Source: Dyadobacter tibetensis Y620-1 (GTDB lineage Bacteria; Bacteroidota; Bacteroidia; Cytophagales; Spirosomataceae). From it: a DNA stretch of 64,000 nt. A model generated the notes under the pieces. It had not been told where the DNA came from. It worked only from the letters and a program-made list of their open reading frames with translations, and made no database searches. This document shows positions 27,264 to 35,089 of this stretch, piece by piece (the stretch's first letter is position 1; each line of letters opens with the position of its first letter). The stretch covers positions 124,001-188,000 of the forward strand of contig NZ_AZQN01000001.1 of assembly GCF_000566685.1 (NCBI RefSeq), written 5' to 3'. The translations under genes were made by a program, and so were the position numbers.

Positions 27264-29000
27264 CTATACTTTAGCGATGTCGATCTGAACAGGCTTACCT
27301 TTTATGGTATTTCCGTCCATGGCGCGCATTACTGCTTTGGCATCACGCTCAGGCACATCTACGAAAGTAAATTTATCGTAAATGTCTATAGCACCAATTG
27401 TTTTACCAGGAATATTGGATTCTCCTGCAATAGCGCCAACGATATCCTTAGGTAGTATATGGTCTTTGCGGCCCAGGCTTAGGAACAGACGGGTCATTCC
27501 CGCTTCTGGAGCTCCTCCTTTACGGGAGTCGCCAGAACGCCCGCCTTCACTTCTTCTTTCAAAGCGATCGCCCCGACCTTCACTTCTATCGAATCGGCTA
27601 CCACCTCTTCGGCGATCGAAACGGTCAGAAGACTCACGACGATCTCCACGATCTCCGCGCTTTTCTTCCCATGACATATTGCTGTCGGCGTATTCGTTTT
27701 TCTGAACACCCATTATCTGCTTGGCCATAGCGCCTACGATCTGCTCAATAGCATATCCGCTGTGTTGAAGCATTTCGAGAACATCTTGGTACAGATCGGT
27801 TTCTCCGGCTTCTATGGTAGCGGTAATGCTTTCCACGAAACGAGCTTTTCTTACCCCAACGATATCTTCATAAGATGGAATAACGCCTTTTTCAATTTTT
27901 ACTTTCGTATAATTTTCGATTTGACGAAGACGGAATTTTTCGTCACGGGCTACCAGGGAGAATGCCTTTCCAGACATTCCTGCACGGCCTGTACGGCCAA
28001 TACGGTGAACATAATATTCCTCGTCAAGAGGGATATCAAAATTGATTACTCCATCGAGCCCACTAACATCAATACCACGAGCGGCCACATCGGTAGCCAC
28101 CAGGATAGTAGTCACGCCAGCCTTGAATTTGCTCATTACATTACTCCGTTGTTGCTGACGAAGGTCACCATGGATACCTTCGGAAGCATAACCCCGTAGC
28201 TGAAGTTCCTCTACGATTTCATCAACCTTCCGTTTGGTATTACAGAATACCAAAAGTGATTTCAGGTGATACATATCGATCAATCGGGTCATTACTTCGA
28301 GTTTAGCCTGAGGCTTCACTTCGTAGCACACCTGTTCAATGTTCTGGTTGGTAAGTTCATTTCTAACGACCTTAATCAACACTGGATCATTCAAAAAACG
28401 CTTGGTGATCGACATAATTGGCTTGGACATGGTAGCCGAGAATAGGATCGTCTGGCGATCTTCGGGCATATCTGCCAAAATGCTTTCGATATCCTCGCGG
28501 AAACCCATATCAAGCATTTCATCAGCTTCGTCCAAAACCATCATACGTACCTCGTCAAACTTCAAGGTTCTCCGTTCCATATGGTCCATTACCCGTCCTG
28601 GAGTCCCCACGACGATATGTACACCTTTTTTCAGAGAGCGAATCTGACGCTCTATAGAGTCTCCTCCATAAATTGCTTCAATACGAACGCCTCTGTGGAA
28701 TTTTGCCAAGCGGCCTAGTTCTTCTGATACCTGAACAGCTAATTCTCTGGTAGGACATAAAACCAAAGCTTGAACAGCATTATTGCTGATATCTATTCTT
28801 TCTAAAACGGGTATTCCAAATGCGGCAGTCTTACCGGTACCTGTCTGGGCCTGTCCTATAACATCGGAGCCGCCCATTACGGCCGGGATTCCCTGAGCTT
28901 GTATTGGAGAAGGTTTGGTAAAACCCATTTCTGTTAAGCCTTTCAGGGTGTTTTCTGAGAGACCAAGCTCTGAGAAAGATTCAATAATTTCAGTTGTCAT
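27264..29000 (-). CDS. deaD: DEAD-box ATP-dependent RNA helicase, DeaD/CsdA-like
   Basis: This 578-residue helicase unwinds RNA in ribosome assembly and cold adaptation. It has the Q motif and AQTGTGKT (motif I, about 51-58), PTRELA, TPGR, DEAD in VLDEADEM, SAT, and the second RecA lobe with ARGID and HRIGRTGR. A disordered RGG/RS/DR-rich linker (about 445-500) precedes a DbpA-type RNA-binding domain (about 503-578). The upstream region is a long gene-free stretch with stacked hairpins, suggesting leader-level control. A terminator follows, so it is monocistronic. Confidence 0.93.
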   Translation of the reverse strand: MTTEIIESFSELGLSENTLKGLTEMGFTKPSPIQAQGIPAVMGGSDVIGQAQTGTGKTAAFGIPVLERIDISNNAVQALVLCPTRELAVQVSEELGRLAKFHRGVRIEAIYGGDSIERQIRSLKKGVHIVVGTPGRVMDHMERRTLKFDEVRMMVLDEADEMLDMGFREDIESILADMPEDRQTILFSATMSKPIMSITKRFLNDPVLIKVVRNELTNQNIEQVCYEVKPQAKLEVMTRLIDMYHLKSLLVFCNTKRKVDEIVEELQLRGYASEGIHGDLRQQQRSNVMSKFKAGVTTILVATDVAARGIDVSGLDGVINFDIPLDEEYYVHRIGRTGRAGMSGKAFSLVARDEKFRLRQIENYTKVKIEKGVIPSYEDIVGVRKARFVESITATIEAGETDLYQDVLEMLQHSGYAIEQIVGAMAKQIMGVQKNEYADSNMSWEEKRGDRGDRRESSDRFDRRRGGSRFDRSEGRGDRFERRSEGGRSGDSRKGGAPEAGMTRLFLSLGRKDHILPKDIVGAIAGESNIPGKTIGAIDIYDKFTFVDVPERDAKAVMRAMDGNTIKGKPVQIDIAKV

Positions 29001-29059
29001 TCTATTGTTGTTATTATATTATTCTAAAATCAAAATACAGGGTACACCAGACCATGTAG

Positions 29060-29330
29060 CCAGGTTTTAAAACCTGGATTCATAGCAAATTTTTTGCACA
29101 CTTGCTGTTGGTCCGGCGAATGGAAGCTTAAATCAAGCCTGAGCCCATCCGATGGTCTCCTGAACGATAATTTAAATAGGGATTGTGCAAAGCCCACCAC
29201 AAACAATCCGTGGGGCTCTGCGTAAGGAAGCGGTATGCCAACCAGACATATGGAATAGGTTGGGCGGCCAATCGTTGGCTCTTACCGAATTATGAAGCAG
29301 AGAAGCGAACGGATGTTCGTTCAAAATTTT
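29060..29330 (-). ncRNA. candidate structured 5' leader of deaD
   Basis: Read on the minus strand, successive helices are: CGAAC with GTTCG (29306-29319); CGGTA plus GCCAAC with GTTGGC plus TACCG (29231-29287); a 9-bp helix between 29187-29195 and 29213-29221 that contains a G-U pair only on the minus strand; CCAT-type arms at 29141-29159; a GCTT/AAGC hairpin near 29127-29138; and an 18-bp perfect palindrome at 29060-29077. A TATTTTTG box lies just upstream. Cold-shock helicase genes often have long leaders. The assignment is inference; no known RNA family was recognised. Confidence 0.4.
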
Positions 29331-29333
29331 ATG

Positions 29334-29341
29334 CAAAAATA
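29334..29341 (-). promoter_or_regulatory. possible distal -7 element for deaD
   Basis: On the minus strand this reads TATTTTTG, fitting TAnnTTTG, about 335 bases before the deaD start. No spaced TTG is visible. No closer match to the consensus was found, consistent with a long leader. Confidence 0.35.
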
Positions 29342-29613
29342 GATAAAAAAATATTCCTAAGCACTATGTTGTCTTAAAATAATTGGAATATTTCATGAAA
29401 GTGACAAAAGGGGCAGGAATAGTGACATGGGTAAATGATATAATAATAGTGCTCCTTTGAATTATCATAAATGTGCTGATAATTACCTTGGTGCCTTTTG
29501 TTCCTCTATAGATTGAGCAGGCAACAAATTTTAGGATGAGGGAAATATCATCAGCAGGACTACCCATTCAAATTTTGCATTCTGCTTGTTTACACAGTAC
29601 ACTTGAGGTGCAT

Positions 29614-29645
29614 ATGCCACCGCCTGAGCTGATAGGCGGTGGCAT
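29614..29645 (-). terminator. strong hairpin after ald, without T-run
   Basis: A 12-bp perfect stem (29614-29625 with 29634-29645) and 8-base loop sits 7 bases past the ald stop. No T-run follows on the minus strand, so it may act as a terminator or as an mRNA 3'-end stabiliser. Confidence 0.6.
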
Positions 29646-29651
29646 GGGCGA

Positions 29652-30764
29652 TTAAAGGACTTGGCTAACCGGGGTATAGGGTAGGTTCCATGCTTCGGCA
29701 ACTCCATCAAAGACAACCAGTCCATTGACAACATTAAGCCCTTTTTGAAGTTCAAGGTTATCCTGGCAGGCGCTCTTCCAGCCCTTATTAGCTAGTTGTA
29801 ACGCATAAGGAAGCGTACTATTGGTTAGGGCCAAAGTGGAAGTGTATGGCACTGCCCCAGGCATGTTGGCTACACAATAGTGAACGACTTCATCGATCAC
29901 GTAGATCGGATCTTCGTGAGTCGTGGCATGGGAGGTCTCGAAACAGCCCCCCTGGTCAATGGCAACATCAACCATTACAGTACCCGGTTTCATTAACTTT
30001 AGCATATCCCGTGTAATGAGCGAAGGTGCTTTAGCCCCCGGGATCAGAACTCCTCCGATAATCAAGTTGGCTTGTTTGATTTGCTCCTTGATATTGTACT
30101 CATTGGACATGATGGTATCGACATTAGCCGGCATGATGTCCTCCAGGTAGCGAAGGCGTTGTAAGTTGACGTCGGCGATGGTAACATTGGCTCCCAGACC
30201 CGCCGCCATTTTTGCTGATTGCGTACCTACCACTCCTCCTCCTAATACGAGTACCTGGGCAGGTTTGACCCCTGCAACACCGCCTAACAGGATTCCAAAA
30301 CCTCCAGAAGGTTTCTCTAAAAACTTGGCACCTTCTTGAACGGCCATGCGACCGGCGACTTCGCTCATAGGAACGAGTAGGGGCAAGCTCCTATCGGTTT
30401 TTTCTACGGTTTCATAGGCAAGACAGATTGCCTTCCGCTCTATCATAGCATGTGTAAGCTTCTCTGAAGAGGCGAAGTGGAAGTAGGTGAAGAGCAATTG
30501 ACCTTCCCTGATAAGGTCATATTCTTCCTCAATAGGTTCTTTTACCTTGATGATCATTTCAGCTATGGCATATACCTCCTCGATACCCGGCAGGATATCG
30601 GCTCCCGCTTCCTTATAGTCTTCGTCGGAGAAACCACTTCCTAGACCGGCCCCAGCCTGCACATAAATGCTATGTCCTTTCTTTTTGAATTCTGTGATCC
30701 CAGCCGGAGTCACGGCTACTCGGTTCTCATTGTTTTTGATTTCTTTAGGAACGCCAATGATCAT
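29652..30764 (-). CDS. ald: alanine dehydrogenase
   Basis: This 370-residue NAD-dependent enzyme interconverts alanine and pyruvate plus ammonia in the cytoplasm. Its N-terminus MIIGVPKEIKNNENRVA is diagnostic. KVKEP carries a substrate lysine, and the Rossmann site is VLVLGGGVVGTQSAKMA. Other conserved parts are DVAIDQGGCFET and VANMPGAVP. Length and start are normal. It is divergent from an Lrp/AsnC-type gene, a common regulatory arrangement for ald, with a Lrp-like operator in the spacer. Confidence 0.97.
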   Translation of the reverse strand: MIIGVPKEIKNNENRVAVTPAGITEFKKKGHSIYVQAGAGLGSGFSDEDYKEAGADILPGIEEVYAIAEMIIKVKEPIEEEYDLIREGQLLFTYFHFASSEKLTHAMIERKAICLAYETVEKTDRSLPLLVPMSEVAGRMAVQEGAKFLEKPSGGFGILLGGVAGVKPAQVLVLGGGVVGTQSAKMAAGLGANVTIADVNLQRLRYLEDIMPANVDTIMSNEYNIKEQIKQANLIIGGVLIPGAKAPSLITRDMLKLMKPGTVMVDVAIDQGGCFETSHATTHEDPIYVIDEVVHYCVANMPGAVPYTSTLALTNSTLPYALQLANKGWKSACQDNLELQKGLNVVNGLVVFDGVAEAWNLPYTPVSQVL

Positions 30765-30801
30765 ATTGATGCCGATTTAGTTTGTTTAGTTTATTTTCCT
30801 A

Positions 30802-30809
30802 CAAAAATA
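30802..30809 (-). promoter_or_regulatory. -7 element for ald
   Basis: On the minus strand this reads TATTTTTG, fitting TAnnTTTG, 38 bases before the ald ATG. No TTG lies at the expected distance upstream, so activation by a regulator is possible. Confidence 0.5.
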
Positions 30810-30847
30810 AGGTACAGTAAAAATATTTCCTGATATAGATAAAAATA

Positions 30848-30878
30848 TTGAAAAATAAAACTAGTAATGATATATTTG
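30848..30878 (+). promoter_or_regulatory. promoter of the Lrp/AsnC-type gene
   Basis: TTG (30848-30850) and TATATTTG (30871-30878) are separated by exactly 20 bases, a full match to the Bacteroidota promoter. The expected start of transcription is about 30884. Confidence 0.75.
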
Positions 30879-30879
30879 C

Positions 30880-30894
30880 TAGAAATTATTTCTA
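30880..30894. promoter_or_regulatory. Lrp-type operator
   Basis: TAGAAATTATTTCTA is a 15-base palindrome with a single central base. It agrees with the Escherichia coli Lrp consensus YAGHAWATTWTDCTR at 13 of 15 positions. It overlaps the predicted transcription start of the Lrp-type gene, which suggests autoregulation, and lies 71 bases from the ald -7 box. Confidence 0.65.
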
Positions 30895-30938
30895 ATAATT
30901 TTTTATTTTTTTCCTTCCTATAGAAAAATAATCTAAGC

Positions 30939-31397
30939 ATGTTTCCCGACGAGATAGACAAGAAAATTCTCAGGCATTTACAGCGTAATGCTAGATTGAC
31001 CATTAAAGAAATTGCCAGTGACATCAATTTGTCGGTTACCCCGGTGCATGAGCGCATCAAAAAATTGGAGAAAGAAGGCTTTATAGATCGATATGTAGGG
31101 CTTCTTAATCGGAAGGCATTGGGTAGGCCACTGATGGTATTTTGTCATGTGACATTGGATAAACAGCAGAAGGAAAGCTTTGAAGATTTCAACGCTTCAG
31201 TGAAAGAAATGGAAGAAGTGCTTGAATGTTCAATGGTATCTGGTAATTTTGATTATATGTTGAAGATCATTGTACAAGATGGAGAGGCCTTCAATCAATT
31301 CTATCAGTTTAAGCTTTCGGCACTCACCAGCGTATTGCATATTAGTACTTACTTCGCCATATCCGAAATAAAATATACCACCGAGATCTCTATTTAG
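30939..31397 (+). CDS. Lrp/AsnC family transcriptional regulator
   Basis: This 152-residue protein has an N-terminal helix-turn-helix (about 5-60: DEIDKKILRHLQRNARLTIKEIA and VTPVHERIKKLEKEGFI) and a C-terminal RAM effector domain (about 70-145, with GNFDYMLKIIV). It forms octamer-type assemblies in the family and senses amino acids. The divergent ald gene and the spacer operator make alanine a likely effector. The downstream radical SAM gene starts 20 bases after its stop and probably shares its transcript. Confidence 0.93.
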   Translation: MFPDEIDKKILRHLQRNARLTIKEIASDINLSVTPVHERIKKLEKEGFIDRYVGLLNRKALGRPLMVFCHVTLDKQQKESFEDFNASVKEMEEVLECSMVSGNFDYMLKIIVQDGEAFNQFYQFKLSALTSVLHISTYFAISEIKYTTEISI

Positions 31398-31417
31398 AGT
31401 CTCAGCCATGAACATCA

Positions 31418-32440
31418 ATGAACAAGAATATCAAAGACGGGCTTAATTTGCTGTCGAAAGTGACCCCGAAGAGGGCCTTGAATGCCATTCAAATATTGGG
31501 AAGTTATTTTTATTCAAAAGCTACCCGCCGTCCGGTTCACTGGGGAATGCCGATTGCCATCTCTTTTGAACCTACGACCTCCTGCAATTTGCGATGTCCT
31601 GAATGCCCTAGCGGGCTACGCTCTTTTACCCGACCGACTGGTATGATGGAAGAGGGTCTGTATAAACGTACCATTGATGAACTCGCCGATCGGCTGCTTT
31701 ATTTGATTTTTTATTTTCAGGGTGAGCCTTATCTGCATCCCAAATTTTTCGATCTGGTGTCCTATGCGCACAAAAAAGGGATTTATACAGCCACTTCTAC
31801 TAACGGGCACTACCTTACAGATGAAAAGGCGAAGCGGACTGTGGAATCGGGCTTGGATCGGATGATAATCTCTATTGATGGGACTACCCAAGATGTATAT
31901 GAACAGTATCGGGTGGGCGGGAGTCTGGAGAAGGTCCTGGAAGGAACCCGAAATATTGTAAAATGGAAAAAGGAGCTTAAATCCAGTACGCCTCATGTCA
32001 TTTTTCAATTTTTGGTCGTCAAGCCCAATGAACATCAGATCGCCGAGGTACAGGCCTTGGCTAAAGAGATGGGTGTGGATGAAGTTGGGTTGAAGACTGC
32101 CCAGATATATGATTACGAGGAAGGTTCCGATCTAATTCCAACCATTGACAAATATTCAAGATATAAGAAGCAAGAATCTGGAAGATACAGCATAAAAAAT
32201 AAGTTTGTAGACCATTGTTGGAAGATGTGGCATAGCTGCGTAATCACCTGGGATGGAGCGGTAGTACCTTGTTGTTTCGATAAAGATGCGGAATATAAAC
32301 TGGGTGATATGAAACAGCAGACGTTCAAGGAATTATGGAGAGGCAAAAAATATAGTGATTTCCGTGCTTCTTTAATTAAATCCAGATCAGAGATTGAAAT
32401 GTGCAAAAATTGTACGGAGGGTACTGCCGTCTGGGCGTGA
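31418..32440 (+). CDS. radical SAM/SPASM domain protein
   Basis: This 340-residue radical SAM enzyme has the canonical cluster motif CNLRCPEC (about 57-64), GEP in the SAM-binding region, STNG and ISIDG. A C-terminal SPASM domain carries extra cysteines (CWKMWHSC, VPCCFD, then CKNC near the end) for auxiliary Fe-S clusters. SPASM enzymes modify peptides, proteins or sugars; the substrate here is unknown. It follows the Lrp-type gene closely. The only small frame behind it that might encode a peptide is at 32508-32558. A parS-like half site, CGTGAAACA, overlaps its stop (32436-32444). Confidence 0.85.
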   Translation: MNKNIKDGLNLLSKVTPKRALNAIQILGSYFYSKATRRPVHWGMPIAISFEPTTSCNLRCPECPSGLRSFTRPTGMMEEGLYKRTIDELADRLLYLIFYFQGEPYLHPKFFDLVSYAHKKGIYTATSTNGHYLTDEKAKRTVESGLDRMIISIDGTTQDVYEQYRVGGSLEKVLEGTRNIVKWKKELKSSTPHVIFQFLVVKPNEHQIAEVQALAKEMGVDEVGLKTAQIYDYEEGSDLIPTIDKYSRYKKQESGRYSIKNKFVDHCWKMWHSCVITWDGAVVPCCFDKDAEYKLGDMKQQTFKELWRGKKYSDFRASLIKSRSEIEMCKNCTEGTAVWA

Positions 32441-32605
32441 AACATAGCCTTCATAGAGCGGATACTTAAAAATTAATTAAATAATAATCTTTGATAATGA
32501 CTTGTATATGAGAACATTAAAGAAGATTGTTATAACTCCGTGGAACATTTTTTGGTAGATTGATATGAATAACGGAAATTTGACGTCTGGTAACTCACAA
32601 TATTC

Positions 32606-33409
32606 ATGGGCAAAGTAATTGCAATAGCAAACCAAAAAGGCGGTGTCGGAAAGACGACCACAGCGATAAATCTGGCAGCGAGTTTAGCTGCATTAGAATT
32701 TCGCACCCTGATCATCGACGCAGATCCTCAGGCTAATTCAACATCGGGCTTGGGCTTCAACCCTCAGGACATGGAGAATAGCATTTACGAATGCATGATT
32801 GAGCAGGTGGAAACGGCTAGTATAATCATAGAGACCGATTTTCCCAACCTACATCTCATTCCTTCACATATTGATCTGGTAGGGGCAGAGATTGAAATGA
32901 TTAATCTGAAAGATCGGGAACATCGAATGAAGCTTGCCGTGGCTGGAATTAAAGATCTTTATGATTTTATAATCATTGATTGTTCTCCTTCTCTAGGCTT
33001 AATTACGATTAACAGTCTTACTGCGGCGGATTCAGTGATTATTCCTGTTCAATGTGAATACTTTGCCCTGGAAGGCTTAGGCAAACTACTCAATACTATC
33101 ACCATTATTCAGTCTCGACTAAATACGGACTTAATCATTGAAGGCATTCTTTTGACTATGTACGATCTTCGACTCAGACTATCCAATCAAGTCGTAAATG
33201 AAGTGACTAATCATTTTCAGTCTTTAGTTTTTAACACAATTATTCCTAGAAATGTTCGTATTAGTGAAGCCCCAAGTTATGGTATTCCGGTAATGGCTCA
33301 AGATGCAGAAAGCAAGGGGGCGGTTAGTTATTTGAATCTGGCAAGGGAAATTCTTGAAAAAAACGGACACTTCTCCGCCGATAATCAAATGGGGGTAAAC
33401 GGACACTGA
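32606..33409 (+). CDS. parA: chromosome partitioning ATPase ParA (Soj)
   Basis: This 267-residue Walker-type ATPase moves chromosomal origins together with ParB. It has the deviant Walker A KGGVGKTTT (about 11-19), DADPQANST (Walker A' region) and IIIDCSPSLG (Walker B). A C-terminal acidic tail ends the protein. The parA-parB-DUF5683-dapB-lepB order is widely kept in Bacteroidota. The ATG at 32606 gives the standard MGKVIAIANQKGG start. Confidence 0.96.
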   Translation: MGKVIAIANQKGGVGKTTTAINLAASLAALEFRTLIIDADPQANSTSGLGFNPQDMENSIYECMIEQVETASIIIETDFPNLHLIPSHIDLVGAEIEMINLKDREHRMKLAVAGIKDLYDFIIIDCSPSLGLITINSLTAADSVIIPVQCEYFALEGLGKLLNTITIIQSRLNTDLIIEGILLTMYDLRLRLSNQVVNEVTNHFQSLVFNTIIPRNVRISEAPSYGIPVMAQDAESKGAVSYLNLAREILEKNGHFSADNQMGVNGH

Positions 33410-33420
33410 GTTTTTGAAAC

Positions 33421-33426
33421 GGAGGA
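33421..33426 (+). promoter_or_regulatory. Shine-Dalgarno site of parB
   Basis: GGAGGA lies 8 bases before the ATG at 33435. Strong sites like this are rare in this window, and it supports the ATG over the upstream TTG at 33414. Confidence 0.6.
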
Positions 33427-33434
33427 AGCATTCT

Positions 33435-34349
33435 ATGGACAATAGCAATAAGAATAAGCGTATGACAGGGTTGGGGCGAGGACTTGGTGCTTTGCTTCAG
33501 GATTCAGACAAGGTGAACACACCGCGTACGGCCGCACGTATCATACCCAGCGAAACCATTGGTGGGATGAGTGAAATTGAGCTCGAACTCATCGAATCGA
33601 ATCCCTACCAGCCACGAACCCATTTCGACCATGAAGCTTTGATGGAGCTTGCTGACTCTATAAAAGTACAAGGTATTATTCAGCCCATCACCGTAAGGCA
33701 ACTGGGGCCCGATCGTTTTCAGCTCATCTCTGGAGAGCGACGACTGGAGGCCTCTCGGTCAATAGGGATGGAGCGAATTCCAGCCTATATTCGCTCTGCT
33801 GACGATCAGCAGATGCTGGAAATGGCGCTTATAGAGAATATTCAGCGTGAAAATCTTAATGCGATTGAAATTGCCTTAAGCTACCAGCGGCTGATTTTGG
33901 AATGTAGCCTCAAGCAGGATGAACTGGGTGCCAGGGTCGGTAAGAATCGCACAACGGTGAATAATTACATCAGGCTGCTGAAACTTCCACCTGTCATTCA
34001 GGCAGCACTCAGGGACAGTCAGATTAGCATGGGACATGCACGGGCGCTGATTACCATACATAGTGAAGAAAATCAACTGGCAATTTTTAATAAAACCATA
34101 GACGAGGGGTGGTCGGTGCGTAAAGTTGAGGAAGAAGTCCGTAGGTTAGGTACTACTTCGGCAACAGCTTCCAATCCGGCCAAAAATTCCGTCCCTGTTC
34201 AGGAACTAAAGACGCTACAATTTCAGCTCTCCTCCCTGTTTGGTGCCAAGGTATCAGTTAAGAGCAATCCCAATCATAAAGGGGAAATCAAAATCCCTTT
34301 TGCTTCTGAAGAGGAGTTAAAGAGGATATTGGATACGCTGAAATTATAA
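33435..34349 (+). CDS. parB: chromosome partitioning protein ParB
   Basis: This 304-residue ParB/Spo0J CTP-dependent DNA clamp has the family start GLGRGLGALL, NPYQPR, the CTPase motif GERRLEASRSIG and ENIQRENLNAIE. A central HTH follows (KNRTTVNNYIRLLKLPP, then MGHARALI), and the C-terminal dimerisation domain is about 255-304. The longer frame begins with TTG at 33414; the ATG at 33435 behind GGAGGA is chosen. No complete parS site was found in the window. It is cotranscribed with parA. Confidence 0.96.
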   Translation: MDNSNKNKRMTGLGRGLGALLQDSDKVNTPRTAARIIPSETIGGMSEIELELIESNPYQPRTHFDHEALMELADSIKVQGIIQPITVRQLGPDRFQLISGERRLEASRSIGMERIPAYIRSADDQQMLEMALIENIQRENLNAIEIALSYQRLILECSLKQDELGARVGKNRTTVNNYIRLLKLPPVIQAALRDSQISMGHARALITIHSEENQLAIFNKTIDEGWSVRKVEEEVRRLGTTSATASNPAKNSVPVQELKTLQFQLSSLFGAKVSVKSNPNHKGEIKIPFASEEELKRILDTLKL

Positions 34350-34357
34350 AATAGCCC

Positions 34358-35068
34358 TTGAAAACCATTCTACAAATTTTTTGTGCAATTTGCGTCAGTC
34401 TACCTCTTTTGGGGCAGGTGATAATAACCGATAGTCTGAAAGTTACTCCGGAAGGCGCGCAGGTACAAGATAGTGTAACAACGATATCTGCAGATTCTAT
34501 GTCCGCTGCGAAGCTATCGAAATTTATTCCTGTACCCAAAAAGGCTACTCGCTGGGCTCTTGTGCCAGGAGGTGGTCAATTTTATAATCGCGATTATTGG
34601 AAATTGCCCATTATTTATCTGGGTATAGGAGGGGGCATTTATGCCTATGTGCTCAATCAAATAAAATATCAGGATTATTTATCAGCCTACAAATCCTTTT
34701 ACGATTTGAATGAAAAAATCTTAAATAGTGATGGTGAACTGGTGGATAATCCGGATTATGGTCAGGTGACTGGAGCGAGTACTCGTCCGGTCTTGGTACG
34801 AAACCTTTTTCATACCGAGAATACGGTTCAGGAATTAACCATTGATCAAGTAAAAAGGGGGAAAAATTACTGGCGTAGAAATAAAAATTTATCCATTATT
34901 GTGGCAGGTCTTATTTATGGACTAACGATCGTGGAAGCAAATGTGGCGGCCCATCTCAAAACATTTGACTTGTCAGAAGATCTAAGCCTGAAAGTAGGCC
35001 CTAAATTGCAGCAGCCTGGTTTGCTGCTTCCGGCACCGGGTCTACGCCTGGTTTTAAATATTAAATAG
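34358..35068 (+). CDS. DUF5683 family membrane protein
   Basis: This 236-residue exported or membrane protein has a signal-like N-terminus (KTILQIFCAICVSLPLLG). Its hallmark is ATRWALVPGGGQFYNRDYWK (about 63-82), followed by a hydrophobic segment (PIIYLGIGGGIYAYV) and a second one near 168-188. It starts with TTG at 34358, 8 bases after parB. No in-frame ATG precedes the signal segment, so TTG is likely real. Function is unknown; the gene accompanies parAB and dapB in related genomes. Confidence 0.82.
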   Translation: MKTILQIFCAICVSLPLLGQVIITDSLKVTPEGAQVQDSVTTISADSMSAAKLSKFIPVPKKATRWALVPGGGQFYNRDYWKLPIIYLGIGGGIYAYVLNQIKYQDYLSAYKSFYDLNEKILNSDGELVDNPDYGQVTGASTRPVLVRNLFHTENTVQELTIDQVKRGKNYWRRNKNLSIIVAGLIYGLTIVEANVAAHLKTFDLSEDLSLKVGPKLQQPGLLLPAPGLRLVLNIK

Positions 35069-35089
35069 CGTACCTAAAAATATTGTTTG

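Larger units (their letters stand above)
29001..29651. other. 651-base gene-free region between ald and deaD
   Basis: No coding sequence is convincing here. The half next to deaD (about 29060-29341) holds a series of hairpins on the minus strand and a candidate promoter. The half next to ald shows only the ald 3' hairpin. The only longer plus-strand frame (29183-29377) has no recognisable features and crosses the hairpins. Confidence 0.6.

Noticed and set aside
27494-27709. Frames opposite and within the RGG-rich linker of the helicase
   Set aside because: They arise from the repeat-like Arg/Gly/Asp/Ser codons of deaD and have no independent support.
29183-29377. 64-codon plus-strand frame in the deaD-ald gap
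   Set aside because: It starts with TTG, has no recognisable features, and crosses the stacked hairpins that make better sense on the opposite strand.
32436-32444. CGTGAAACA, the right half of a parS site, upstream of parA
   Set aside because: The left half does not match TGTTTCACG, so it is not a usable parS palindrome. No intact parS was found in the window.
32564-32617. 17-codon frame overlapping the parA start
   Set aside because: It runs into parA in another frame, has no ribosome-binding site and no notable composition.
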